The notes below the pieces were generated by a model. The model saw only the letters and a list, made by a program, of their open reading frames with translations. It did not search any database and was not told the origin of the DNA. 64,000 nucleotides of DNA from Actinomadura physcomitrii (lineage in GTDB: Bacteria; Actinomycetota; Actinomycetes; Streptosporangiales; Streptosporangiaceae), in assembly GCF_008923205.2 (NCBI RefSeq), contig NZ_WBMS02000001.1:251708-315707 (forward strand), given 5' to 3'. Below, piece after piece: positions 49,057 through 57,553 of the stretch. The position numbers and the translations under genes were made by a program. Position 1 is the first letter of the stretch. Every line of letters starts with the position of its first letter.

Positions 49057-49245
49057 ATGGCGCAGACCGCCACCCAGCCGACCCCCGTGACCGCGGACGA
49101 CCTCCCCGAGGACGAGTTCGACCTCGACGTGCGCGTCGTGGTCGCCGCGCACCCCAACGGCAAGCTGATGTGCGACACCGGCGACGGGTGCGGCTCCACC
49201 TGCCAGGGCAGCGCCTGCAACTCCTACATCGACGACCCGTTCTAG
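49057..49245 (+). CDS. FxLD family lanthipeptide precursor
   Basis: A 62-aa precursor from ATG 49057 (AAGGAG ten bases upstream). The leader holds the family motif F21-D-L23-D24 (DEFDLDVRVV) after an acidic segment. The C-terminal core has Cys at 39, 45, 49 and 54 and Ser/Thr at 41, 47, 48, 52 and 56 (MCDTGDGCGSTCQGSACNSY), enough for up to four (methyl)lanthionine rings. D43-G44 is a good candidate for isoaspartate/succinimide formation by the methyltransferase. It lies between the methyltransferase and LanB genes. Leader cleavage site and ring pattern cannot be read from sequence. Confidence 0.88.
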   Translation: MAQTATQPTPVTADDLPEDEFDLDVRVVVAAHPNGKLMCDTGDGCGSTCQGSACNSYIDDPF

Positions 49246-49259
49246 CAGGCCGGTGACAG

Positions 49260-49296
49260 CCGGGGTGCGCTGGAGCCCCCGCCCGGCGCATCCCGG
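49260..49296 (+). promoter_or_regulatory. Intercistronic hairpin between precursor and lanB
   Basis: Arms CCGGGGTGCGC (49260-49270) and GCGCATCCCGG (49286-49296) pair with a single G.T wobble. Position directly after the precursor stop codon suggests a partial terminator or mRNA stabilizer that keeps precursor expression above that of the enzymes. Confidence 0.55.
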
Positions 49297-49340
49297 TTCC
49301 CCGGCTTCGGTATGTGGACCGCCAGCCTCGGAGGCCACCC

Positions 49341-52300
49341 ATGGCGCGCAAGCCCCCCTTCAGCTACCAGTGGCAGCCCGGCGTGCTCCTGCGCGCCACC
49401 ACCGCGCCGGACGGTATCGGCGATCTCCTCGCAACCCTCGACGACTTCGACGACCCCGAGCAGGGCCGGGATTGGCTTGCGGAGGTCTGGCGCGACGGAC
49501 GAGCGCGAGATGCCCTGGAGGTCGCCAGTCCCGTGCTGGTCGCCCGCGTGCAAGACGTGCTGGAGGGGAGATGCCGCCAGCAGCGGCGCGTGCGGCGAGT
49601 CGTGCTGTCGGTGGCGTCGTACCTGCTCCGCTGGCAGCGGCGTCCGACCCCGTTCGGCTTGTTCGCCGGGGTCGCTCCGGCACACGTCGGCGATACAGCG
49701 CGCGTGTCCTGGGGGACCAAGCACCTGACGGCCGTGCGGCCCGACGCCGACTGGCTGGCCGACATCATCGACCGCCTGCATCACTGCCCCGAGCTGCTAC
49801 GGCGCCTGCCGGTCGTCGCGAACGACACCGCGCAGGTGCGCGGCGACCGGCTGGTGATCCTCGGCGACTCGAGCGAGCAGCTTGCGCCGCTCGAGACATC
49901 GGTGCGCCTCACCCGTCCGCTCGAAGCAGCCCTCGAAACCGCTCGCCGACCGGTGAGATTCGGCGTGCTGCGCGACCGTCTCGCTGCGGAGTTCTCCTCG
50001 GCCGCCGTAGGACGGATCGAGGCCATGCTCACCGGGCTCGTCTCCCAGAACGTTTTGATCAGCAGCCTTCGAGCCCCGATGACCCAGCCGGACGCTCTGG
50101 GCCACCTGTGCCGCGAACTGCGCGGCGCCAATGCCGACACCATCGACTTGGTGCAGCGCCTCTACGAGCTCAACGAGGAACTCGGCATCGACGCTCCGCC
50201 GACGCCGTGGCGCGCACACGCCCAACTGGCCGAGCGAATGCGGACCCTCAGCGCTGCCGCACCAGTGCCGCTCATCGTCGACACCGCGCTCGACTGCCAG
50301 GTACAGATCCCCGAACAGGTCGCGCGTGAGGCACACGACGCAGCGGGTGTGCTGTATCGGCTGACGCCCCAGCCCTTCGGGTACCAGCACTGGCGCGACT
50401 ACCACGGCCGATTTCGCGAGCGGTACGGCGCCGGGGCTGTGGTTCCCCTCACCGAGCTGGTCGCCGACAGCGAACTCGGTCTGCCCGCCGGCTACCTCGG
50501 CTCCGCCCACGGACGTCCCCGGCGTCCGCTGACCGATCGCGACGAGAAGCTCCTCGCTCTCGTCCAGCAGGCCCTCCTCGACGGGGACGACGAGATCGTC
50601 CTCACCGAGCAGCTGATCGAAGACCTGGCAGTCGGAGATGGCGACGACATCATCCCCGTCCCGCGCGCCGAGCTGGCCGTGGAGATCCACGCTAGGTCCG
50701 TTGAAGCGTTGACCCGCGGTTCGTTCCGCCTCGTGGTCACCGGAACCCCTCGTCCGGGCAGCAGCATGGCCGGACGCTTCGCTCACCTGCTGCCCCAAGC
50801 AGACCGGAGCGACCTCGAAGCCACCTATCGAGCCGGCGTGCCGGAGGCGATCAGCGCCCAACTGTCCTTCGCGCCCCGCCGCCGGCGCAACGAGAACATC
50901 AGCCGCACACCGCAACTGCTGCCGTACGTCATTGTCCTGTCCGAGCATCGCGCTGACCGCGCTTGCGTGATCGGGCTTGACGACCTTGCGGTCACCGCCG
51001 ACGCCCGCCAGTTCTTCCTCATTCAGCTCTCTACCGGCAGGCGCGTCGAGCCGCGAGTCGTCCACGCCCTCGAAGCCGGCGTGCACACCCCGCCGCTCGC
51101 ACGGTTCATCGCCGAGATCACCACCGCTCGGTGCGCTGTCTACAAGGCCTTCGACTTCGGCGCCGCAGCCCACCTCCCGTACCTGCCGAGAGTGCGGTAC
51201 CGGCGCACCATCCTCGCCCCGGCCCGCTGGCTGCTGACGGCCTCCGATCTCCCCGGCCGTCACGCCACCATGGCCGAATGGGAAGCCGAACTCCGAACCT
51301 GGCAGGCCCGGCTCCGCGTAGGCGACAGGGTCACCATGGTCGACGACGGCCAGCGCCTACCGCTCGACCTCGGCCATCGCGTACACCGCGCCCTGCTGCG
51401 AACCCGGCTCGACAGCACCCGCCAGTTGGAACTGCGCGAAGCGCCTTCACCGGACGACCTGGGCTGGATCGGGAAGCGCGCCCACGAACTTCTCTTCCCG
51501 CTTGCCCTCGCCGAGGGCACTACCGCTCAGCCAGCCGTACTTGTACGACGATCTGCCAGTCCGATCGGCATCGAGGCGCATCTACCCGGACGCTCCAACG
51601 TCCTGTGCGCCGATATCAACGCCCATCCAATGCGCTACAACGACATTTTGACCACGCATCTGCCGAACCTGCTGCAGATCCTCGCACCGCAACCGCAGTG
51701 GTGGTTCCGTCGGCACCGCCGCATGGCTCACCCGGAAGACGACCAGTACCTCGCGCTCTACCTGCAACTCACCGACGCCGCGATGTACGGCCGAGTCGCC
51801 GCAGCGGTCCACGATTGGGCAGCCGACCTCCACCGCCGACGACTGCTCGCCGACATCAGCTTCACCACCTACCGACCCCAGACGGGACGCTACGGCCACG
51901 GCTCCGCGATGCATGCCGCCCACGCCGTCTTCGCCACCGACTCATCTGCCGCGCTCGCTCAGCTCAACGCGGCCAATCGATCCGGGATAGAACCGCAAGT
52001 CCTCGCTGCTGTCAGCATGATCGACCTGGCGCTGAGCTTCACCGCCTCACCCGGGCAGTGCTTCGACTGGCTCATCCAGCACCTGCCACGAGACGCCGGT
52101 CCGATCGACCGCTCCCTTGCCCAACAGTGCCATGACCTTGCCGCCGCTCTCACCGAGCCCGACGCTGACGCTGCTGCGATCCGGCCGCTCCCAGGCGGAC
52201 CTGACCTCATCAGCGCCTGGACAGCCCGCCGCATAGCGCTAACCAACTACCGAGCCGCGCTGAAGTCGCAACGTGACCCGTTGACGGTCCTGCGGTCCCT

Positions 52301-52418
52301 CCTCCATCTCCATCACGTCCGTGCCGTCGGTGTTGATCCCGACCTCGAACGCCTTACCGGACACCTCGTCCGCAGCGCCGCACTTCGCCGCATCTCCATG
52401 GCCGGGAGCGCACGGTGA
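49341..52418 (+). CDS. Class I lanthipeptide dehydratase (LanB)
   Basis: A 1025-aa full-length LanB from ATG 49341 (GGAGG six bases upstream). It dehydrates Ser/Thr of the precursor using glutamyl-tRNA. The N-terminal ~730 residues are the glutamylation domain (PPFSYQWQPGVLLRATT, LSVASYLLRWQRRPTPFGLFA with the typical R-x-x-T-P-F-G-x-F-A, DCQVQIPEQVAREAHDAAGV, RRNENISRTPQLLPYVIVLS). The C-terminal ~280 residues are the elimination (SpaB_C) domain (RMAHPEDDQYLALYLQLTDA, WAADLHRRRLLADISFTTYR, YGHGSAMHAAHAVFATDSSA). It ends in a GTGA overlap with lanC. A second, separate elimination-type protein lies at 53626. Confidence 0.92.
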   Translation: MARKPPFSYQWQPGVLLRATTAPDGIGDLLATLDDFDDPEQGRDWLAEVWRDGRARDALEVASPVLVARVQDVLEGRCRQQRRVRRVVLSVASYLLRWQRRPTPFGLFAGVAPAHVGDTARVSWGTKHLTAVRPDADWLADIIDRLHHCPELLRRLPVVANDTAQVRGDRLVILGDSSEQLAPLETSVRLTRPLEAALETARRPVRFGVLRDRLAAEFSSAAVGRIEAMLTGLVSQNVLISSLRAPMTQPDALGHLCRELRGANADTIDLVQRLYELNEELGIDAPPTPWRAHAQLAERMRTLSAAAPVPLIVDTALDCQVQIPEQVAREAHDAAGVLYRLTPQPFGYQHWRDYHGRFRERYGAGAVVPLTELVADSELGLPAGYLGSAHGRPRRPLTDRDEKLLALVQQALLDGDDEIVLTEQLIEDLAVGDGDDIIPVPRAELAVEIHARSVEALTRGSFRLVVTGTPRPGSSMAGRFAHLLPQADRSDLEATYRAGVPEAISAQLSFAPRRRRNENISRTPQLLPYVIVLSEHRADRACVIGLDDLAVTADARQFFLIQLSTGRRVEPRVVHALEAGVHTPPLARFIAEITTARCAVYKAFDFGAAAHLPYLPRVRYRRTILAPARWLLTASDLPGRHATMAEWEAELRTWQARLRVGDRVTMVDDGQRLPLDLGHRVHRALLRTRLDSTRQLELREAPSPDDLGWIGKRAHELLFPLALAEGTTAQPAVLVRRSASPIGIEAHLPGRSNVLCADINAHPMRYNDILTTHLPNLLQILAPQPQWWFRRHRRMAHPEDDQYLALYLQLTDAAMYGRVAAAVHDWAADLHRRRLLADISFTTYRPQTGRYGHGSAMHAAHAVFATDSSAALAQLNAANRSGIEPQVLAAVSMIDLALSFTASPGQCFDWLIQHLPRDAGPIDRSLAQQCHDLAAALTEPDADAAAIRPLPGGPDLISAWTARRIALTNYRAALKSQRDPLTVLRSLLHLHHVRAVGVDPDLERLTGHLVRSAALRRISMAGSAR

Positions 52419-53653
52419 CACCGCCAGCACGCCCCCGCGACGCCGCGGCCGAACTCGCCGACCAGCTCGTCCAGCACCTGGTCACTCCAGCCACATCTCC
52501 CGCGGACGAGGAGTGGACGGCTCAATCGCTCGCCAAGGGCGCCGCCGGCATCGCCCTCATGCACATCGAACGCGCTCACATCGGCGTCGGAACGTGGAAG
52601 GACGCGCACGCCCACATCAAACGAGCATCCGCCGCAACCATCAGCGCCGCCGACAGCACCGGACTGTTCCTCGGCGCCCCCGCCCTTGCCTTCGTCCTCC
52701 ACGCTGCAGCCCAACAAGGCGACCGCTATGCCCGAGCGCTCAAGACACTGGACACCCACGTCCACCGGCTCGCCCATCGCCGGGTCGACGCCGCGATGGC
52801 CCGAATTCACCATCGAGAGCTGCCCGCCTTCGACGAGTACGACATCTTCTACGGACTGACGGGAATCGGCGCCCACCTGCTACGCCGCGACCCGAATGGC
52901 AGCGCCCTCGAGCGGATCCTGGCCTACCTCGTCGCGCTCACCAGGCCACTACGGACGAACGATCAGGAACTTCCGGGATGGTGGGTCGCCCACGATCCTC
53001 GCGGCCGCACCCCCACAGCGCATCACTTCGGCGGCCACGCCAACCTCGGCGCCGCCCACGGCATCACCGGCCCTCTCCTCTTGCTCAGCCAGGCGGCCCG
53101 ACACGGCACCATGGTGAAGGGGCACCACGAAGCCATCGACACGATCTGCACCTGGCTCGAGAGCTTGCAGCAGCAGGGCGACGCCGGCCCATGGTGGCCC
53201 GAATACGTCACCCGATCAGACCTGCACACCGGCATCAGGCAGTCTGGTCCTGCCCGACCGAGCTGGTGCTACGGCACGCCCGGAATCGCCCGCGCCGGAC
53301 AGCTCGCCGCCATCGCCCTCAACGCCCCCACCCGGCAACGCTTCTACGAGAACGCCCTCCACGACTGCCTCACCGACCGGGCTCAAACCGTCAAGCTCAC
53401 CGACCCCGGCCTATGCCACGGCTGGGCCGGCACCTACCAGACGGCCTGGCGCGCCGCCCGCGACGCGGCCACACCCGAGCTGGCGGCCGTCCTCCCTCAC
53501 CTGGCCGATCAGCTCATCCAACACACCGCCACCGCTCCTGAGCCAGAGCCCAGCCTCCTGGACGGCAACGTCGGCGCGATCCTCGCCCTGCACACCGTCG
53601 CCCGCGACGAAGCACCGATTTCGGGATGGGACGCATGCCTCCTGATCGACTGA
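52415..53653 (+). CDS. Lanthionine synthetase C-like cyclase (LanC)
   Basis: A 412-aa zinc cyclase that joins Cys thiols to dehydroamino acids. GTG 52415 overlaps lanB. The double alpha-barrel motifs are seen as SLAKGAAGIALMHIERAH, FYGLTGIGAHLLRRDP, GGHANLGAAHGITGPLLLLS and WCYGTPGIARAGQL. Zinc ligands are C285 (WCYG), C334 and H335 (LCHGWAGTYQTAW). Length is normal. It overlaps the following gene by 28 bases. Cytoplasmic, acting with LanB on the FxLD precursor. Confidence 0.92.
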   Translation: MTPPARPRDAAAELADQLVQHLVTPATSPADEEWTAQSLAKGAAGIALMHIERAHIGVGTWKDAHAHIKRASAATISAADSTGLFLGAPALAFVLHAAAQQGDRYARALKTLDTHVHRLAHRRVDAAMARIHHRELPAFDEYDIFYGLTGIGAHLLRRDPNGSALERILAYLVALTRPLRTNDQELPGWWVAHDPRGRTPTAHHFGGHANLGAAHGITGPLLLLSQAARHGTMVKGHHEAIDTICTWLESLQQQGDAGPWWPEYVTRSDLHTGIRQSGPARPSWCYGTPGIARAGQLAAIALNAPTRQRFYENALHDCLTDRAQTVKLTDPGLCHGWAGTYQTAWRAARDAATPELAAVLPHLADQLIQHTATAPEPEPSLLDGNVGAILALHTVARDEAPISGWDACLLID

Positions 53654-54651
53654 ACCGCCCAGAAGACGACCGTCAGCCGGACATCCCACCCGCGCCTCGA
53701 TCAGCAACAAGTCAGCAGCTCACAAGGACCGAGGACGCCGTGCTGCACGTCCTGGCCGGCACACCCCTCAACCACGTGGCCGACTGTTTCCGGATGCCGC
53801 CCGCCACCCTGGCCACGGCCGTCGAGACCTACCAGCGCGCGGGCCGCGAAGCACTCCGCTACCAACACGGCGACTCCGACTGGTGGCAGCTCTACATCGA
53901 ATTCACCGACTGGCCGCGCGCCGAAGAGGCCGCAGCCGAGCACCTCGCCCCGCTCCTGGACACCTCCACCACCCGATGGTGGTTCATCCGCAAGCATCCA
54001 TGCTGGCGCGTGCGCCTTCGGGAAGACTCCTCCTACCGGCGAACCGTCCTGGACTCAGCACTCGACAGACTCACCGTCCGCGGGCACATCCAGAGCTGGT
54101 GGCACGGCATCTACGAGCCGGAGACGACAGCGTTCGGCGGCCCCGAGGGCATGAACGTCGCGCATGAACTGTTCTGCGCCGACAGCCACGCCATCCTGAA
54201 CGCCCCGCTCGATGACCAGCCAAAGCTCGGTCGCCGCGAGCTGTCAGTTCTCCTGTGCACGGCGCTGTTCCGCGCCGCCGGACTCGAATGGTACGAGCAA
54301 GGCGACGCCTGGCATCTCGTCGCCCAGCAACGCCCCTTGCCCACCGACGTGCCGACAGGTCGGCTGGAAGCGATGGCCGAGTCCCTCCGGCTGTTGATGT
54401 CGGCCGACCTCGCTGCGGACGGCCCGCTGCTGAGCGAAAGCGGCCCCCTGCCGTTCGCTGCCGAGTGGGCAGGCGCCTTCCACCGCGCAGGCCAGGCTCT
54501 CGGTGCCTCCGCCCGCGCAGGCACCATCGAGCGGGGGCTACGCCGCGTGCTCGCCTACCACGTCATCTTCCACTGGAACCGCCTCGGTCTCCCCCTCCGA
54601 ACCCAAAGCATCCTCGCCACCGCCGCCCAGACAGCGATCCTCACCGTGTAA
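53626..54651 (+). CDS. Thiopeptide-type bacteriocin biosynthesis (SpaB_C) protein
   Basis: A 341-aa stand-alone protein of the TIGR03891/SpaB_C group. After a ~35-residue disordered start and a helix-turn-helix-like segment (ATLATAVETYQRAGREALRY), it has the domain core DWWQLYIEFTDWPRAEEAAA, RWWFIRKHPCWRVRLREDSS, HIQSWWHGIYEPETTAFGG and VAHELFCADSHAILN. In class I lanthipeptides and thiopeptides this domain eliminates glutamate from glutamylated Ser/Thr. LanB already has one, so this copy may act on a different site or as a scaffold. ATG 53626 or 53635 is possible. Confidence 0.88.
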   Translation: MGRMPPDRLNRPEDDRQPDIPPAPRSATSQQLTRTEDAVLHVLAGTPLNHVADCFRMPPATLATAVETYQRAGREALRYQHGDSDWWQLYIEFTDWPRAEEAAAEHLAPLLDTSTTRWWFIRKHPCWRVRLREDSSYRRTVLDSALDRLTVRGHIQSWWHGIYEPETTAFGGPEGMNVAHELFCADSHAILNAPLDDQPKLGRRELSVLLCTALFRAAGLEWYEQGDAWHLVAQQRPLPTDVPTGRLEAMAESLRLLMSADLAADGPLLSESGPLPFAAEWAGAFHRAGQALGASARAGTIERGLRRVLAYHVIFHWNRLGLPLRTQSILATAAQTAILTV

Positions 54652-55292
54652 AAGGTCGAGCCCAACTTACCGCACGAGGCGTCGCCAGCAGATGGCGGCC
54701 CGGCGGCGGCGCCCGGCTACGGCGAGGGCCACGGAAGCCTTTATAAATGTCGTCGCAGACTATTCAGCGGATGAGTAAGTGGTAGAGCCGTTGTGAAGGC
54801 CGGTAGTGCGCTGGAGGACGCAGCGGTGGACGGCCAGCCGCGCCGGCCACGGACGACCGCGATCGGCCCGGTTCCAACTATTCCAAACCGTTGATCCTGC
54901 GTTGTTCCCGAGCGAGACGGCGTCTGAGCTTCCTCCGCGCACGGCTGTTCAACCTGCCGACCAACTGCTCGGCGGTCTCGGAACGTGACTCGCGAGTCTC
55001 GGCGGTGACCGTGACGGCGCGCTTGCGCCGCCCATCGGCCCAGTACTCATTCGCAGGCATCGCTCTCACCACGTTGTGCCAGGGGAGATAGCACTTTAGA
55101 CGGTGCGAGTCCGAACCTCAAGAGCTCGTTAGGCCGTAGGGCGCCCGCGCTTGAGTTGCGTGATCCCTCACCTCGACATACGCCTGCGCCGCGACATGAG
55201 TGAAGGTTGCTGAAGGCTGAATCGGACGAACTGCCCTGGCATGTGGCTGGTTGCGGGCTGAGGTGAACGAGGGGGCGGATGTTGTGTGCGCG
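54652..55292. other. Intergenic region after the lanthipeptide operon
   Basis: 641 bp with little recognisable structure. It contains TTTATAAAT near 54742 and the possible small minus-strand gene listed at 54878-55060. No terminator of high quality or RNA gene is visible. Base composition is less GC-rich than in the operon. Confidence 0.4.
54878..55060 (-). CDS. Possible small basic protein
   Basis: A 60-aa frame from ATG 55060 (MPANEYWADGRRKRAVTVTA; Arg-rich C-terminus RARRKLRRRLAREQRRINGL) with GGTGAG upstream. Third-base composition is only moderately GC-rich, so it may be a remnant or non-coding. No family recognised. Confidence 0.3.
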   Translation of the reverse strand: MPANEYWADGRRKRAVTVTAETRESRSETAEQLVGRLNSRARRKLRRRLAREQRRINGLE

Positions 55293-56120
55293 TCATCGTT
55301 CGGCGTATGGCCGGGAAGTAGGATGGGAAAAAGTTTCCGCCAGGGTCCCGTAAAAATCGTACGGGTTATCCACCATGAGAAAGTGGCCGGCTTCCGGTAT
55401 GCACTTGACCTGATAGTCGGCCAGGTATGGGAGTAGGTGCCTCTTGTCCTCCTCGGCTCCGTGAACATAAGTTTTCGCCTGCGGCAATTCACGAAAGAGG
55501 TTGAGAAGCTTCCCGCTGTCCGACCATTCTACAAGGGAGCGTGCACTTTGGTGGATGGCGTTCGGCTCGGCCTCGCTGTACCAGCGTGCCCAGGCGCGGA
55601 GGTCGGGTCGCTCGGAGCGGACGAGTTCGCGCTGGAACGACCGATAGCCAGCTTCGATGAATTGGTCGCTAAGCTGGTTGGCGGTCCAGCGGCTCACCAA
55701 GCCGCAGTCTTCGGCGATTAGGTTTCCTTCCACGCTGACATAGTGGGTCAGCGAGGGGATGTCCTGAGCGGCGAGGAGGCCGACCGAGCCGCCCATGCTG
55801 TGGCCGACGAGGAAGAGGCGCCCACTGGCCCCCCAGAGGCTCCGCAGGTATTCGATGAGCGATCGGGTGATCGCGGCGTAGGCCGGGAGTGAATGGTCCT
55901 GGTCATGATCGCTTTCGGAGTGGCCGTGCCCGGGAAAGTCGAAGGCGCAGAGGGTGAATCCGCGCAGAGCCTGGCAGTCGAAGGCCCCGGCGAAGCTCTC
56001 CTTTGCACAGCCCAGGCCGTGGAGGAACAGCACGAGGTCGTTTCCGCTGTGACGCATGTTGACGGCGATCCGTGTCGGACGTTCGCCGAGGGTGATGTAC
56101 ACCTGCTCTGCCTGTTTCAT
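55293..56120 (-). CDS. Alpha/beta hydrolase
   Basis: A 275-aa hydrolase starting at ATG 56120. The fold markers are FLHGLGCAKESF (oxyanion HG motif), FDFPGHGHSE, nucleophile elbow VGHSMGGSVG, and the catalytic His near the C-terminus in IPEAGHFLMVDNPYDFY. It belongs to the general esterase/epoxide-hydrolase-like group without a lid-specific signature. It lies downstream of the lanthipeptide operon on the opposite strand, in a patch of lower-GC sequence. Substrate unknown; a role in tailoring or detoxification is only a guess from position. Confidence 0.82.
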   Translation of the reverse strand: MKQAEQVYITLGERPTRIAVNMRHSGNDLVLFLHGLGCAKESFAGAFDCQALRGFTLCAFDFPGHGHSESDHDQDHSLPAYAAITRSLIEYLRSLWGASGRLFLVGHSMGGSVGLLAAQDIPSLTHYVSVEGNLIAEDCGLVSRWTANQLSDQFIEAGYRSFQRELVRSERPDLRAWARWYSEAEPNAIHQSARSLVEWSDSGKLLNLFRELPQAKTYVHGAEEDKRHLLPYLADYQVKCIPEAGHFLMVDNPYDFYGTLAETFSHPTSRPYAER

Positions 56121-56380
56121 GGCTTCGCTCGTTCATATAGAGGGGGAGTTTGAGGCGTTTCAGCCCGCACCGGTCGAGCGTGCTGCCCGCCGGCCCCGGA
56201 CGCGGGAGCCTGGGTGATGTGGCTTACACCATAGTTACCCGAGTAAGATCACAACTGAACTATGCCAAAAAGATCTCCGATGTTCACAAGATTGTCGGCA
56301 GCATGGCCACAAACGTCCAAGACCTACTTCTCGCAGGGTGCTGGTAGCATGCACCGTTCCAAGTGGGGTCCGGCGCGTGA
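56121..56380. other. AT-richer intergenic gap
   Basis: 260 bp between the two hydrolase genes, noticeably AT-rich (for example ACTGAACTATGCCAAAAAG) compared with the surroundings. Likely the promoter region of the 55293 gene; no -10/-35 pair can be assigned with confidence and no RNA gene is recognised. Confidence 0.35.
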
Positions 56381-57553
56381 TCATGGATCAGTTGGTCTTT
56401 GAGGCGGGTACAGCAGACCCTCAAGCCTTTCCTTGAGGAACTGGGGGCCGATGAGATCGAAATGACCCAGCCGCGAGCAGTCCAGGTTGCTGATGTCCAG
56501 GCCCCGGTTACGGGCAGCTCGTGCCATGCCGTTGAACTGGTTCTCGAAAGCGAAGGACAGGATGATGTGCACGTCTCGGGCGATGCGCGCTAGTTGCCCA
56601 ACCCGGTCGAGAAACTGGTCGTAGCCGTCGCCCTGCCACACACCTACGACTTCCTGCGCATGCCGCCGGACTTGACCGAAGTCCTTGGACGTGATCTTTC
56701 TCAAGTAGGCACACAGGTAACCGAGTTCACCGATGTCCCGGGCGGAGTGCAACAGGTCGACGAGCTCGGGCAGCGGATCTTGGGAGTTCACAGCGGCGAC
56801 CTTGCTCGAAATCGTCGTCGTCGTGCGGTTGACGTTGGGGTCCAGCAGCACGGTCCGTTCGATCCTTACGTCGCGAATCTGGTCCTGTGCGTAGCGGTTG
56901 AGGAGGAGCAGCGCGTCGGCGCCGAATGAGAAACCGACGACGGTGATGGTCTTGTGTGGGTTGTCCTTGCGGAACCTCCTCAGCGCGTACGCAAGCAGCT
57001 GCAGGTGGGACTCGAGGGAGATCGGCTTGTAGTGGTCGTCGTTGCGTTCGCTGGTGTTGAAACCGAAGAGGGTGAGCGCGATGCAGTGGAACCGGCTTTC
57101 CAGCATGTACGACTGGAAGTCGTCGTAGTCCAGCCCCAGTCCGTGCAGGAAAATGACGAGGTCGTTGGAGTCGCGTTTCGTCTCCAGGTAGCGGAGCGAC
57201 CTGCCGACGACCGAGTCGCCTTCGCTGTGGATGTGCTGGATCGCGTCGGAGGTGATCGGAATCTCGCCGGTCTGCAACTCGGTCGGCCCGTGCCGCCGTG
57301 CCAGGAGGCGGTAGAAGGCGAGTGCGGAGCCGCTCGACACGGTGGCGATGAGCAGCGCCGAAAGGACGGTGGCGCTCAGCCATTCGCTCGTGGCGGCGAT
57401 GGCGCGGCGGAACTCGGCGGAGTAGAGGTTCGTCGCGAGGCCCAGCAGCGAGCCACCAGTGCCGGCCAGTACCGCCAACCAGCGCGGTACGCGCGGGCCC
57501 TCCTCGTGGACGGCGACCTCACCGCCGCCGTTGCGAGCCAGCGGTCTGATCAC
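56381..57553 (-). CDS. Membrane-anchored alpha/beta hydrolase
   Basis: A 390-aa protein. GTG 57553 overlaps the stop of the upstream gene (GTGA), so the start is well placed; the longer frame is out of family. Residues ~20-75 hold two hydrophobic helices (WLAVLAGTGGSLLGLATNLY, VLSALLIATVSSGSALAFYR) that anchor the enzyme. The hydrolase domain has FLHGLGLDYDDF, a nucleophile elbow VVGFSFGADALL, an acidic residue in LLDPNVNRT and a C-terminal LGHFDLIGP with the likely His. It resembles the product at 55293 only at the fold level. Coupled to the methyltransferase-like gene upstream. Function unknown. Confidence 0.75.
   Translation of the reverse strand: MIRPLARNGGGEVAVHEEGPRVPRWLAVLAGTGGSLLGLATNLYSAEFRRAIAATSEWLSATVLSALLIATVSSGSALAFYRLLARRHGPTELQTGEIPITSDAIQHIHSEGDSVVGRSLRYLETKRDSNDLVIFLHGLGLDYDDFQSYMLESRFHCIALTLFGFNTSERNDDHYKPISLESHLQLLAYALRRFRKDNPHKTITVVGFSFGADALLLLNRYAQDQIRDVRIERTVLLDPNVNRTTTTISSKVAAVNSQDPLPELVDLLHSARDIGELGYLCAYLRKITSKDFGQVRRHAQEVVGVWQGDGYDQFLDRVGQLARIARDVHIILSFAFENQFNGMARAARNRGLDISNLDCSRLGHFDLIGPQFLKERLEGLLYPPQRPTDP

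Noticed and set aside
55085-55135. tRNA-like sequence with GGTGCGAGTCCGAACC
   Set aside because: It resembles a T-arm, but no acceptor or anticodon stem can be drawn.
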